Made by a program: the position numbers and the translations under genes | In this document: positions 32,447 through 45,522 of the stretch, in pieces | How positions within the stretch are numbered: the stretch's first letter is position 1 | How the letters are laid out: each line of letters begins with the position of its first letter | Notes under the pieces: model-generated | The model's input: only the letters and a program-made list of their open reading frames with translations | The model's database searches: none | What the model was told of the DNA's origin: nothing | Assembly (NCBI GenBank): GCA_028023455.1 | Contig: JAQFVV010012529.1 | Location: forward strand, 1,112,001 to 1,176,000 | Source of the DNA: Epiperipatus broadwayi | Taxonomy: Eukaryota > Onychophora > Udeonychophora > Euonychophora > Peripatidae | Length of the DNA: 64,000 nucleotides | Direction of reading: 5' to 3'

Positions 32447-34090
32447 TTGGATTCTATCATAACTTACTTTGCCTTCAAATAATGGACTTGTCCAGATTCC
32501 ATCATATCTAGATTGATTATTTATCTCCACAAATCAATGTTTATACAGATAAATAATTGTATATTCAATGGCAAAAATGAGACAATAGGTGATGATCTGA
32601 ATGTTTCTAATAAGGATGAAGATCTGGCAATAAATAGTCTTTTTTGAAGGTAGGGTCAAAGAACTGCTGTCACAAAGCCAAAAGACAGAATTCACATTAT
32701 GAGAAAACTGTGATCACAAAGCTAGTCCATTGAAGACAATGGATCACAGCATTCAAATTGTTGAACATGAAACTGAATTGAACAAACATCTAGCTAACAA
32801 TAAAAACCACTGCCTAAATGATTTCGTAAAAATGACTAAAAAAACTTAAATGTGATCAACCCATACAATTACACCTAATGTCCATATCAGTATACATTGA
32901 GTACATATTGCAACATGTTAGGCACACAAAAACTGCATTTTTTTTTAAAAAAAAGCAGTAGTTGCTAATGACAGAATAAAAGACTCGAGCCAGAAGAGCA
33001 ATTTAAATCGAATAAATTAAATGCATGCAAAATAATGTGAGAAGCATTGACTCTGCTTTCAAATGCAGAATTATCATTAATGATATGTCAGTGACAATGG
33101 AATAAATACTGGGTCTGCAATATCCATTGTGTCAAAAAAGATGTGAATTATGATTAATAAGAAAAATAAACATCAGTTATATCCTAGCAACAAAACAATT
33201 TTTGATTATCAAAGCAATCAAATAGCACTCTTGAGTTAAACAAGAGTCAAAATTACAATGCCTAATAAAACTATATATCTACCTCTGGTCGTGCTATCTG
33301 GTGAATATAGCAATTTATTAGGCCATGACTGGTTCACTTACTTAGATTTAGCAGGGACTAAAATAAATCAGCTCACAACAATAAATTCAAACAGGTTCTA
33401 TCCAATCTGGGTTTAAACTCTAAAATAAAGCATGAAACTAAAAGTGCAATCCTATGCCATATGTTTAGGGGAACCACCAAATGGGTTCTAACAGTTGTTA
33501 TCAAAGTTAAAGGATAACAAACAATGATGGTTACAATAGTTCATGGACAGTAACATCATAGAAATAAAAACCAGCTAAGTTTAAATTACATGTTGCTAGC
33601 CATCAGTAAAGAGTCATTGAGCCATAGTCCAACAGTGATGATTCACTAGACAGAAGCAATGAACCTAGTTTCAAGATCTACAAATGATGACATTGGATCT
33701 ATTGATGAAGTCACCAAACATTAAAAACCACAAAGTGATGAAAACATTCACCAAAGCATGTACATGAGTATGTTCTCGGGCTAATTTTAGCCAGGGAAAG
33801 GGGAAATGTTCTATCTCACTTTGCCTTCACATGATGGACTAATCCAAATTACATATTATCTGGATCAGATTGAGCATTCATCACACACCAAAGTGTGTAT
33901 AGATAAATAACATATCCAATAGCAAAATGAGCCAATAGGTGATGATGCTCACTGAATCCAAATGTCTCCATTATGGATGGTGATCTGCAATAAATAGTCA
34001 ATCCATTTGGAGGTAAAATCAGAAAACTATTGTCACAAAGCTAAATGGCAGAATACACATTCTCCAGAGACATCAACTGCCAAGTTAAAT
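32447..34090 (+). mobile_element. Old Ty3/Gypsy relic with internal deletion
   Basis: Two diverged direct repeats, 32447-32738 and 33807 to about 34090, align through ttctatc, actttgccttca, atggac, aataggtgatgat and gtcacaaagc. They are taken as LTRs. The second is preceded by a clean plus-strand polypurine tract (33793-33806, agggaaaggggaaa) and starts TGTTC. The first is followed one base later by tggatcacagcattc (32740 on), a primer-site-like sequence. The interior keeps only a protease piece and the integrase C-terminus. Everything between is deleted, so this is a dead internal-deletion copy. Confidence 0.7.
33270..33690 (+). pseudogene. Protease and integrase C-terminus fragments of the relic Gypsy
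   Basis: 33270-33380 reads YLPLVVLSGEYSNLLGHDW followed by F, the C-terminal strand of a retrotransposon aspartic protease (LLGxDW motif). Stops follow. From about 33455 the frame reads KWVLTVVIKVKG, resembling the integrase C-terminal domain (W-x-P-G-x-V). This part is shared with the relic at 40090-40250. The DSGA-type active site and all of the RT are missing. Confidence 0.6.
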
Positions 34091-34726
34091 AGGTAATGCA
34101 GTGAGGCAAGCCCACATTCAGGCTTGGAAGTTCCTAGAATCTAAAGCAATCAAGAGGCAAACTGTCAATACAACTAGAAGTGCACCATACCTACTCATGA
34201 AGTAGGCTGTCATGGTACAACTGGAAGTGGTATGTAAAATTATAAGGGCACTTGGTATCAGGAAGTGGTATAATCACTATGTATAGTGCAAATATGCATA
34301 TATTTTTTTCTTGTTTTATTAATAAATATATGAAGGTCTTCTTACATGATCAGTGTGTATTGCTATAGGACCATGATATGTGGGGCAAAAAAACACTTTA
34401 TCAATGGCAGTGCCAAATTGGAATTATAATTAGTAAAAATTATATGTAAATTAAAATGTATAGATTTACAAACCCTCCATTAATAGAAACACATTCTGAT
34501 TGCAAATATTTTTATTTAAATATTTAATGTTGTGACAAATATTAGAAAGATATTAAATACTCGACCATTTCATTATATAAACAATATTGAACAGATGAGC
34601 ACTATTTCACTGTAATAAATAATAAAATTTATATGTACATGATTTTCAAATTACTTTTATTTAAAGATCTTAATTCATATTAAAAACTAACATTATGATT
34701 AATAATATATTTAAAAATAAAATTAT

Positions 34727-34993
34727 TTAAAAAATATTAGCATGCTGAAACTGCTTGATGGCATTGATCCCATCCAAATGCATATAAATATGTTGTTTGG
34801 TGGGCCAACTTTTTTTTTCTGTTGTAACTAATGGCTTGCTTTGTCTTGCACAGTTTGTGTGAGTGCACACAATACTACCTTTTAGCAATGTTAACAATTC
34901 ATTACTGTACCATTTCAGGGTGGGTGGATTTAAAGCTTGCAGAACTATTGCAAACTGCATTCCCAAATAATTATGATACAACGTACCTAACAT
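34727..34993 (-). pseudogene. Decayed Gypsy integrase zinc-finger region
   Basis: The minus strand reads MLGTLYHNYLGMQ, comparable to the LHEGHPGI start of the HHCC finger in the Gypsy at 26.2 kb. Then come VCTHTNCARQSKPLVTTEKK and SWPTKQHI, where CxxCQ and the entry to the catalytic core would be. The second cysteine spacing is altered. The frame is open for 88 codons but truncated on both sides. An isolated fragment, moderately supported. Confidence 0.45.
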
Positions 34994-35133
34994 AGTATTA
35001 AAAAAGTAATAATTATAAGCCCATTATACACTTCCGAACTCAACATGTAAAGTGTAAATAATTAGAAAAGGTTATGGGAAACCACAATTTCACTGTTCTC
35101 ATGAAAAAAGTCACAGTTCATGAAAACACCTAT

Positions 35134-35830
35134 GATAATTAAAATGTCTGACTGTAAAATTTCTTGTAGTTATATCCAGAGACAAAAAGAAATTGTAAAA
35201 CGAATACATTTCTTAATTGTAAAAAAAAAACAATCGAATTGGAAAATTATTGCTATTAATAGGTGTGCCATTAATGTGATCCACCATACCTTAGTCACAT
35301 ATTCTTTCAAAGATAGTGATTGGAATAAATAAAGATTAATTTTCCTTTTCAAAAATGACCAAAAAAAAGTCAAATACAGTTCAGTAATTAAAGCATTCTC
35401 ATTTCTTACAACATAATGTAGTTAGTTATCTGTCAAGCAATGATAGTAGACTTTTTAAAGTTTGTGGGTAGGGGAGGTTTGCATACACAGAGAATTTTAC
35501 TAGAATAGAATATTTGCAATAATGTCTGTTAATTGATAAGTTTTAATTCTTGTAGATGTGAAAAGACGTATTACCCCCCCTACATTGCAGGGTTAAGATG
35601 AAATTTGTAGGCATTTGTTAAAGATTTAAATTTATCATTGTAAAATTGCTAATCGAATAAATTTGACAGTAATTTATTAAGGAAATCAATCAATGAATTA
35701 TGTTAACCTGTATGATAAACTGTCTGAGTGTAAAAAAATTATCATATCCAGAGACAAAAAAAAATTGTGAAAAGAATTACAGTAATTTATTAAGGAAAAT
35801 AAATGAATTACATTAACCTGTACAATTATT
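35134..35830 (+). repeat. Local repeats of ~80-115 bases
   Basis: Units containing atatccagagacaaaaa followed by aattgt occur at about 35134-35220 and 35715-35785. Units with cagtaatttattaaggaaa followed by aatga and ttaacctgta occur at about 35666-35716 and 35780-35822. The arrangement suggests partial tandem duplication. A run of seven C lies near 35574-35580. No coding part. Confidence 0.5.
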
Positions 35831-38480
35831 TTTATTTCACAAATAACATAGTGGGCCCGGTAACATTATATGTGCATTTTCCTAGAAACAATGCCATCAA
35901 GTGTTTTTAACATGCTAATAGAAAAGTACCAAATATTACCTCATAATAATTATGAATAGTAGGTAATAAAGTTATTAATCATATTTTAATAAAAGTTCTA
36001 TCATGGTATTCAGTAGAGCTGAAGTGTTAGAATATCAGATGCAGAAATGTAGGATTCAGAATTGATTTCAGTGCAATTTTGAGTTTTTTTTTATACTGAT
36101 CTGTTTTTCCTTTTTAATCTAAATATTAGTTTTTAGGACTGATATAATTTTTAATGTGTTTTATTTCTGCTTTTTATTGAATTTGAAGTATTCTGCAATT
36201 TATTATTTAGTTAAAATTCATAATTGATCCACAATATTACCCAAACATATGGTTCAAATTCAAGGAAAACAGAATTAGTAAAAAACAATTTTTTAAAAAG
36301 ATACTATTGTGTGCATTTCATTAAAATTATATTATCATTTAACTTCACTGTTGATTGTAATAACCATACAACATCACTTGTAATTGTTCTATTGGCAAAG
36401 TACCTACAAAATTCATTATCTATTCTAGTGGAAGAAACCAACCATTACTGCTTGATTTTTTTTATTATAATCTATCATTAAATAAAATATAAAGTGCATG
36501 GTGTGATAATGGCTTTTTAAAATTTATAGAATAAGCAATTTATGAAATTTTTTCCCTTAAGTAATTGTAGTGTAAATTCTTAAAACTCCTAGATTCCAGA
36601 TTATATATCATGATTAAGTAATTCTATTGAAATAACAAGCATACAAAAAATTAAATCATGAAATAATGTAAATTTTCTTATATTGAATGAATAGAAACTA
36701 ACTTTGTTAACAGAAACATAAGTTATGGATGAGAGATTCTGAATGAAACAAAGTAAAAAATAAGTTATTTTTAACTAATTAATATTTGGTTAAAGTCAAT
36801 CTACTTAAAGCTAATCATTATTTGTCATATTGCAGCCACCAAAGTTGAGAGTTACTACTTGTAGACAAAAACATAAAAGAGTAAATAATTATATATTTTT
36901 AATATTCTACTGTCTTTTGTTAAAGAGTTATTTAAAATTGATTTTGTTTTAATTAATTAATTTTATTTTATATGCAAGGGAAGGAGGAGTGGGGAGTACT
37001 TTTCATATGATAAAGAACATTTAGATATTTTAAAAAAATCTTACTTACAAATGTAGAATATATTAAAATTGCAGAAATTGGTCTTTATAATGTATAAATA
37101 ATTATTTATTATCAATATGATTTTGAATCAATATTTGAGAAAACAAAATAAAATACCTAAAATGTAAAAAATATATATTGTATTTTCTTCAATATTTTAT
37201 TGTAAATCTGTTAATAACATTATTGTAATTTATTTTGTATGCAAATTCTGAGTCAATGAATAAAAATAGTAGTGAAGAGAATCATTTTGAATGCTGATTT
37301 CACTTTAACATGATCATAACATTGTGAATCATTTAGGTACATATGTTGTAAATAACTGAAAAATCTGAATAACTCCTAATCAGTGCTTCTTCGATTTTAT
37401 TTTTTTACATATGATATTCATTATAAAGCCTACAAATTACAATTTTGGCAGGAAAAAATACATTGCTTCACGTAGCATATAATATGTTTTAGTTTTTGAT
37501 TTTTACAAAAGTCATAGCTCATATAGTCCCAGGGTCTTAATAAATTTAAGGTCTTGTTTTCTCACACTGCCACCAGGCTGGTTCATGGAAAGTGTCTTTT
37601 ACCCATGCAGCAGTCCTGCCAGTCATAGCCTCATCCACCAGGAAGTTTTGTGTGCAAAGCGAGCATTAACTTTTTTTCCAAAGATTCTGATAACTGTAAC
37701 AAAATGTGTCAATTTCATATTTGCATATTAATTTTCAAATATCAATGAAATTGATTCTCAATATTACCTACCCATCTTCTTATGTATAATAATGTATGGT
37801 GTTTATGAAGGAGTGAGTTTTTTTGAATCATTTCGATCTAAAAAACTGAAAATTACTCAGATCTGGCAGACTTAAAATAATTAAATCATACAATGTTTTT
37901 ATTTTATTTTTTGCTATATTACACAACATATGAATAAAATGAATAAAACTTCACAATCATGAACAAATTACCTTATTCATATATGAAAATATTAAATAAT
38001 TTCTTGGAAAATGGCAATATCTTTATAAATAATTTAAATAACAAACAATGAAATATTTTCCACATGTGCACAAATATTTTTAAAAAGCATTCAGTTTTGG
38101 AAAAACAGTGATAATGTTAATGGAGTCAACAATTATTTGTTAATTATAAAAAAAATAAAAAGGGCTTTTCAAGCACATTTCAATCAGTTTGGTAGATTGA
38201 AAGTTGGTTTACAAATTATTGTGTTCTCTAATAAAATTTAAAGATTTAAAACTATATTTTTTTAACTGATTACATATAAATACTTAAGAAATGGAATGAA
38301 TAGAAATTTGAAATAGGAAAAATTACTATCAACAAATGGTAAAGGAATAAATTGTTTGAGAGTAAGATTCTGCTGAGTTTGTTGTTGCAGAGCTTTACAT
38401 TTCACTTTGAGAATGGTTACCAATGAGTACTCTTGATCTAATAACGTAACTGTTTTCTACAGAGAGTTTTAATTTACACA
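35831..38480. other. AT-rich noncoding DNA
   Basis: Nothing recognised except the GC-richer patch described separately at 37530-37700. The open frame at 36224-36481 (+) is AT-driven and not called. Confidence 0.55.
37530..37700 (-). other. GC-richer coding-like patch
   Basis: On the minus strand an acceptor-like ctgtaacaaatt...gttacag lies near 37693. One frame then reads LSESLEKKLMLALHTKLPGG before a stop. Another reads FLVDEAMTGRTAAWVKDTF followed by HEPAWWQCEKTRP and a stop. Composition differs from the surroundings. It may be a decayed exon, processed pseudogene or transposon fragment. I do not recognise it. Confidence 0.25.
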
Positions 38481-38539
38481 TCCAATAGGTTCAGATGCAA
38501 CTTCTCAGATCTATTTATTTAATAATTTCTGGAATCCAA

Positions 38540-38670
38540 GATCAGATTTACTCTTTATCCATGCTTTTATATCTAAATCTATTATATTTATAGATTGATT
38601 ATTTGATTCTGTTTCTTCTGAGCAGTTTTCAGGTAATTAACTTAAAACACCTACAAGAGATATATTAAAG
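38540..38670 (-). repeat. Inverted copy of part of the neighbouring Gypsy relic
   Basis: About 130 bases, from gatttactctttatccatgc to ttttcaggtaattaactt, are the reverse complement, at about 80%, of 39160-39290. The plus-strand copy translates as DQLPENWSEELESNSQIYKY. So the same pol segment occurs twice in opposite orientation within 700 bases. Confidence 0.55.
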
Positions 38671-38939
38671 CATCTATAAGAAATATCTTCTTTTCTTTAA
38701 TATAAACAAACCTATAGTCATATCTTGATAGGAAATTAAATTTACCTCAGCATGTGAAGGTAATCATGCAGGGAAATGCCTTTGCTGATATCAAATTCAA
38801 TAGAACTGGTACACTGACTCAGAAAAGGTGCTGGTAACCTAAGTTGCAATATATCACTTGCAGTATTGTCTCACAAAAATAATGATGGAACATAATTAAC
38901 CAATGCATTTGCTTCAAAGTGCTTATCTAAAACTAAGAA

Positions 38940-40330
38940 AAACTGTACACAAATAGAGAAGTACTAGGTCTATTCATGGGTGCAAAAAATTCCACAACTA
39001 TCTATATAGTAGATAATTTATCTCACACATTGATCATAAAACACTATTGGAAATATATGTATCAGACAAAAAACTTTCCCCAGCATTCCTCACTGGATAT
39101 GTGGAGAAAGTTCAATTTCCTATCAGGATATAATAATATTAAGGGGGAAAAAGATATCTCATGTAGATGTTTTAGATCAGTTACCTGAAAATTGGTCAGA
39201 AGAATTAGAATCAAATAGTCAAATCTATAAATATGATAGGATTAGATATAAATGGACAAATAAACAATAAATCTCTTGCTTAATAAATGGTTGGTGATTC
39301 TGAATCCCAGAAATTAATTAAATTGATCTGGACAGATAAGTCAACAAAAAAAACATAGAATCTGCATCTGGTTTACTGAATGCATATATTAGAGCTCTCA
39401 ATAAAAATGGTTATCTTGTCTAAAGACCAGGAGTAGGTATTCTTCCAGGTGGCCATTCTAAAATGCTAAAAGTATTGCATAGTGTTCATCTGGGGATTAT
39501 GAGAAAATGTTGGCAAGATCCTATCTCTGGTAGCCTATCTTAGATACTGACATTGAATCAAATGCCCACCAATTAGTTATAAAACAAATTAAAATATGCC
39601 AGCAAAGAATAAAATTATTCAGTGGCTTGATCCTAAGAATCCCTAATTCACATTGGTGATGCTGGTCTGTGGAAAAGGAAGCTGTTGCTAATAATTGTAG
39701 ATGCAAACTCAAGTAGCAAAGTTCTTACAAACTATTTATAACTTATGGTCTAATTAAAATTATAGTATCAAACAATGCACAACCTAGAAAGCAAGCCTAT
39801 TCAGACAATTTTTTGCCAATAGTAATATAGAATAAGTGTTCACCCTGCGCACTTGAAAGCAGTATTAGGTAGAAAAATTGGTTTAAGAAATAAAAAGCTC
39901 TTTAAAAATCTACAGAGGGTACTTATGATGCTTTTGGAACAGTGTACTATACCTAGAATAGTTACAGGAAACCCTTGCTAAACTTTTAATCGATAGGACA
40001 CTTAGGAAAAACCTGTCAGTTCTGAATCTTGATCAAAATGATCATGAAAACAAAAACAAATGTGCTAAAATGTGAATGAAGCTCAAATCATATGCCATAT
40101 GTTTAATTATTCCACTTAAATTGATCCTAACAGCAGTCATTGAGATAAGAGGCTTGCATACAATGGTTGTCTCAAAACTAGTGGTGAAAAAAACCATCAT
40201 AAGTATCAAAATCAACTAAGATCAGACTATACAACATTATGCAACAAAGAAAAGTTAACCAGAATAATTCTGACCAAATGAAGAATCAAAGTCAGACCAT
40301 CATCTAGATTTTGCTGCTCAAGAAGTTATT
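38940..40330 (+). mobile_element. Decayed Ty3/Gypsy pol (RNase H to integrase)
   Basis: Plus-strand pieces appear in the correct order. About 39040-39120 reads LLEIYVSDKKLSPAFLTGYV, an RNase H end region. About 39465-39530 reads LKVLHSVHLGIMRKCWQDP, the integrase HHCC finger. About 39675-39715 reads LLLIIVDANSSSK, the integrase core aspartate strand. About 39840-39960 reads HPAHLKAVLGRKIG then LLEQCTIPRI. About 40090-40250 matches the integrase C-terminus of the 33.4-kb relic at the DNA level. Many stops. No LTRs found. Confidence 0.6.
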
Positions 40331-41700
40331 TCCACAATTAAAATTTGAAATTTTCTAATTATAAAAGCTATGAGAGAAAAGCAATAAAAAAAAAGGACTA
40401 AAAATAAATATTAAAATAGCTAAAGTAATATTCAGTGATTTTTCAAAAAAGAATAAAATAAAAATTGGTAATAATAATTATAAATATCTTGGTAAAATTA
40501 ATAATATATAAGAAAACATAATGGCTGAAATATAAACACAGTCAAATGGTTTATTACTATGGAGTTATTAAGACATTAAAAAACCAGCTGCAATCCATGG
40601 GCTTTGAGTTCTAACATTTGTCAATCTAATGTTACATTATAATACATCATGAAATTAATCGTAACATTAAACTTGAATGAAATGGTATATATAATTTTAT
40701 ATCTAAAAAGGACATTTTACTACTACTAAAATTTGTTGTGTTATATGATTGAAATCCCATTTTCAACAAGTTTGGTTAATAAAGCATTAAATGGTCAATA
40801 AAACAGCAAAATACAAATTCAACAAACATATTATTACCAATGTTAGCTGCTTCTTCACAACCATGAAAAGATACTACTGCTATTTCCCTTAATATACCAA
40901 ATAACTCCTCACATATAGCAAACTAAAAAAACAAAAAGTTTGTATTCAAATCCCCTCTAATTACATCTAAAGATTAGCATATACACCATACTGGTATTCA
41001 AATATTAAAAAGTAAGCTTGTATGGTAGTTGGTTGAAGTTCAAAGTTTGGTTAGACTGCAGACATCCTTTAACATTTCTTTTATAAATGTATAAATTGTT
41101 GAATAGGTGAACATCAACAAAAGCAGATGTGAGTCATAAAAACGAATGAAAAACTAAACATCTTGAGGCAGGACAAAGTCATTTTAAGATTAGAGGGGAA
41201 ACTTCTATAATGAATTAGAAATTCAAACGGTTTCAAAATCCCCCAAGAAACTAATATTTCACCATAGCTCAAAACACAACTAAAAATCAAAATGATGTAC
41301 CAAACTATAGTTCTTACTGGTTTTGCTGAAGAAGATGCTCCAGACTCATTACTGCTAAATTCTCTAACATTGTTTCAGATGTCCCTATTACTTAACAATA
41401 AAAGTTTTGTTTTAAATCCCCTATAGATTTAGTCCATTATCATAAAAAATATTTTAGACAGTTACTGAAGAGTCTAAGTGATTCAACACAATTTAAACAT
41501 TCTGTTAACAGAAGAAACTAAATTGTTATCAATCTGATAAGCTTAAAAATAACAGTACAATCACTCATCACCAAGATGTTATTGCTCAATTATATCTAAT
41601 AATTTAAATATTTCTGCAATAAAACTATATACTTTTGTCTAAAATTATTTTTATGTCTCCAGAATTCACTCAATCTGGTATATTTTTACTTGTAACCAGC
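40331..41700. other. AT-rich noncoding DNA
   Basis: No features I can support. Some phrases suggest old transposon remains, but no motif is readable. Confidence 0.5.
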
Positions 41701-42085
41701 TTTTAATGTATATAAAAAAAATTGAAAATAAATTAACTGCACTTCCAACCTTATAAGATTCAAATTTCAGCCGCAGGGTGGACTTTGAGTGTTGCATCAT
41801 CGGATTTTTGATTGGATGGACAGGTGAAAAGTTGGCTTGTGGGGTGAATTGAGGTCTGTCCATTGGTGTGTGAGGATTGACTATCTTAGTATATATCTGG
41901 GCACTTGTTGTGCAAGGTGTGGAGATGGTGGTCTGGACCAGCTGATGATTGCTGTTTTGGCATGGGATGTGTGTTGGTGATTATTTATCTTTTCAACATA
42001 TATGTGTTCAAGTGTATCAGTGTTATGAGATAGAATGAAGAGTGGTGGGTCGTATGAAAGTCTGTGCTCATATACCCTATACATT
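41700..42085 (-). other. More complex patch, possible transposon end
   Basis: On the minus strand two short frames (42084-41881, starting MYRVYEHRLSYDPPLFILSH; 41863-41666, starting MDRPQFTPQANFSPVHPI) lie in a stretch richer in CA and GC than its neighbours. It ends at a TA microsatellite (42087-42103). His/Pro/Ser-rich residues and a lack of motifs argue against a conserved protein. Probably part of an unrecognised repeat. Confidence 0.25.
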
Positions 42086-42639
42086 ATATATATATATATA
42101 TTAATACAGGTATATAATAAGCATGTATTTCAGTTATAAAAGATTAAATTAAAAGATGACCAAACTATTTTTCGATTGATAAAATATAACAATCTTAGCA
42201 AAAATACCTATCATCCTTGACACATCAGTCTGTAATCATAGCTTTCATAGATCTTACATTTCCTAAAGAATTGTAAATCTGATTTGAGGGCATGAATGAA
42301 TCATCACCATTTATTTATTAATGACATAACTTTCTTTGCTAAATAATTTAGGCAGCCAAAAATTTTTAATTATTTGAATCAACTTAGAAACAGACTTGAG
42401 GTATAGCTTATCCAAAACAAGAATACAGTACTGCCTAACAAATTAAAAATAAACTCAACCAGAATAAGAAAATTAATTTCAGTTAATGAAAATCTGTTTT
42501 TATGATTGTGACAAATGAAAATACATTCAAACAAGTTTTATAATAATTAATATATTACTAAACGATGTTCATTGAAAGATGTAATGATTCTTAAATAGTC
42601 AAAATAAGAGTCATAGATCACATGACCCTATCTCTTAAG

Positions 42640-42900
42640 CTTGTAAGTTATAAACGATGAGGATTGCCAATTCCTCTACAAGCTTTATGATAAATGCTTA
42701 GCCAGAGCCAGCACTTAAAATATCTCTGACAGGACCCCCCCCCCAAACCCCTGATCATGGTTTCATGCTTTGGAACTCCTCAGAGAGGTGTCAGGATAGG
42801 TTCAGACACTAGATCTAAAAATACCAAACCAAAGCCAAGCACTTATTTAAAAGTTATCTATTGAGTGGAAATTCCTAGAAAAAATAAATCTGAAACTTTG
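42640..42900. repeat. Diverged relative of the 20.66-kb foldback element
   Basis: Shares aaagccaagcacttattta, ttatctatt and gaaattcct with the centre of the MITE at 20657-21001 (aagctaagcatttatctaat, gaaattctt), and tgataaatgcttagcc at its left. A run of ten C lies at about 42729-42738. Arms are recognisable but worn. Confidence 0.4.
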
Positions 42901-42944
42901 TAGATGCAGTACACAAAAGTGAATGAAGAGTATTACAGAGCTGT

Positions 42945-43055
42945 GTGATTTGGCATAATTGGTAGAGGGTCCAACATGGGATTGTAAAATTCCAGGATTG
43001 ATTCTGGCACTAGCAGTTCTGGTGCTCAGGGCTGGATAGTTTCTGTAAAAATAAA
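42945..43055 (+). mobile_element. tRNA-derived SINE
   Basis: tggcataattggtagagg at 42951-42968 matches the pol III A box (TRGCNNAGYNGG) at 11 of 12 positions. ggattgattct at 42995-43005 matches the B box (GGTTCGANNCC) at about 8 of 11. The 44-base spacing between starts suits a tRNA-derived promoter. A short unrelated body with ggtgctcagggctgg follows. It does not fold as a full tRNA, so a SINE copy or tRNA pseudogene is preferred over a functional tRNA gene. Confidence 0.55.
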
Positions 43056-45284
43056 CAATGTTGTTTTGATTACAAACAATTAAAGATATTCTTTAATCTC
43101 AAACTACTGATCCTTATCTTCAAAACAATAAAATTGATTCAAATCACTAATCTATAAAACATTTCAAGGCTTTCTTTAATGAAATGAAGATATTTATAAA
43201 AGTAATCCAGTTTTCAGACTTATAATCTAAAACACATGCCAATAATTTAAGGTTCTACTGGTATTATCTGTACTTACACAATAATACAAGTGATTAAACA
43301 ATGAATATAAAAATAAAAATACATGAAGTCAGTAGCCTTTTTTAGTAGCCATCCAATAATAATCAACTAATGCACATGATGTTTTTTTCTGAGTACTCAC
43401 TGATTTTAAATATTAATACTGAAAAAAAAAAAACCCACCAAACTCAATGAAATGCTTATGTGCCACATGCTACCAAAGACAGTAGTTCTGATACTGGCAC
43501 AAGATTTATGTCAGCTAAATTTGTTGAATTCTTAAAAGATTGAGAGATATTATTCAATTCATCAGATTGTGCTAAATCAAATGATTTAACAGAAAAGGGT
43601 TTTTAATATTTTAAACAAATATTTAGTAAAGCAAACTATGATATATAAAATATATTTAATGAAATATTTCCAGAAGCACTACTCTTCAATAACAATAGTA
43701 AAATTGCTAAATGAATCCATTTTGGAATAAACTTAAGATTATGTCTACCTTTTTTTTAACCTCTACAAATAATCCAAAACCAGAGAAAACTAATTCCAAC
43801 TCTATTTCTTCGATGACAAAATTTGGATACAATACAATTTAAGAACAAAATAGGTCAAAAAGGAAATATATAAATTTTTTAAAATAAATGGGATAAGTTA
43901 AAACAGATAATAAACATGATATGAGTTGAATTGTAATTTCAGTCATCTTTAAATGAACATAATTCAAAATCTAAAGCAATCTACAATTTCTATTAATCTC
44001 TAAGCAACTGATATTGAAGAATAATCAAAACCATCCACATCAAAAATACCTTCAACTGATATCTGAATGATAGTAATAATTATATCTGTAATAAATAAGT
44101 AACAAATTATCTCTTCAAAAAATAACTACTCTGCCACATTTATGTAAGGTCTGCTGGAATACATGAAAATTTTTTTTTGGGGGGGGATAACTAAAACTTT
44201 ATAAAATATAATCCAGAATGTTCCAGCCTATGGAGTAATGGGAAGATATTGTTATGTCTGTTCATTAATTAATATAGTCACAATCATCAATGAATATTAA
44301 ATAAATATTGTGAGGATAGCTTAAAATCACACCCACACAAACCTTAGCCACCTGAAATATTGGATTGTTTTTTAATTAAGATGAATATGAAGTAAATAAG
44401 TTTTGCTAGAACACTCTTAAAAATTATAAATGTATAAACAGTTATGACAGTGTACTAATTGTATATTAAATAGTGGGAATGGTAGATCATTTACCATAAA
44501 ATCACACATATATATTAGTAATAAAATTAATTCTAGTATTTAATAAAAAAAATATAAACATTGGAAAAATTTATACAAATGTATATATAAATAGAATAAC
44601 AATTGTATTGTGTTGAATATCTTGTGCATCTATAATGAATGCAAACAATGACTTAAACATGAAAAAATAGTCATAGCAATGGACAAAAGGTCAAGAATTG
44701 TACTAAGCAACTGAATATAAGAAGGGGATAATAATATTATTTTTTAAATGAATCGATAATCCCAATATTTATATAATGTAACAATAGGCACGCACTGCTA
44801 ATAAACAATGGAAATGACAGTATAAAAAGAAAAACAATTATGACTCTTTCTTCTTTAAAATTGTGCATTTGACATGAAAAGTCAACTTTGTTGAAGCAGT
44901 TATTTTAATAACATTTTTCTACAAGGTGGACATTTTTTGAATCAGTGTCTCTACAAATGCCAATTTTTTATTTATTTGCCATTTAAAAAAATTAAGGAAG
45001 CAAACAGAAGATTTTCATCCAAGTTGAATGATCAGATAAGTTTCAAATAACTTATAAATTTAAAAAAAAGTATTATGATTTTTTTAAAAAAACTAAAATT
45101 TTAAGGACAGGAATATGTTATATAGCCAATATCGTGAATAATAAATAATTGTATTCTATATATATTTTAAATGTGAACTGCATATATATAAACCTCTATA
45201 ATATTGCAAAATATGATATATTTTGGCTAGAATGATTGTTGTCAGGTGGAGAATTTGCCCACTATGGCCATGTGAAATTAATAT
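43056..45284. other. AT-rich noncoding DNA
   Basis: Contains taatgcacatgatg near 43370, similar to the 5788 and 22167 repeats, and tagtcacaatcatcaatga near 44276, a fragment of the LTR repeat at 46.9 and 48.9 kb. No gene recognised. Confidence 0.55.
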
Positions 45285-45431
45285 CTACCTGTCTACATTG
45301 AAGTGCCTGATAAACTGGGTCCACGCATGATGGAAATTTATGTGAGGAATGGAGCAAAATCACCCACTGCCAATATAGATATGTTCAGAATGTGCTATTC
45401 AGAATCAATAAGGAGTCATGAACATATATAA
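45285..45431 (+). other. Short open frame with protein-like composition
   Basis: From 45285 the plus strand reads LPVYIEVPDKLGPRMMEIYV, then RNGAKSPTANIDMFRMC, and stops near 45431 after about 48 codons. Composition is balanced and unlike AT-driven chance frames, but there is no obvious start or splice site. A hammerhead-like motif follows 40 bases later. It may be a retroelement fragment. Not identified. Confidence 0.25.
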
Positions 45432-45469
45432 TGAGAAAAATGCATAAATTGTAAGTATTATGTAAGAAA

Positions 45470-45522
45470 GACTCTGATGAAGAATTGTGCCTGATCATCT
45501 TATCGATTCATGAAATGTTGTA
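45470..45522 (+). ncRNA. Hammerhead-like motif, weak
   Basis: CTGATGA at 45474-45480 preceded by act, and GAAAT at 45512-45516 followed by gttgt. The intervening 31 bases pair only partly (gaat/attc), and stem I pairing is poor. Kept because both core boxes are exact and the order is right. It could be chance. Confidence 0.25.

Noticed and set aside
35120-35373. Overlapping short frames on both strands (70 and 67 codons)
   Set aside because: They lie within a local repeat, overlap each other in antisense and have no motif.
42945-43055. Functional tRNA gene
   Set aside because: A and B boxes are present, but no acceptor stem or anticodon arm can be paired; called a SINE instead.
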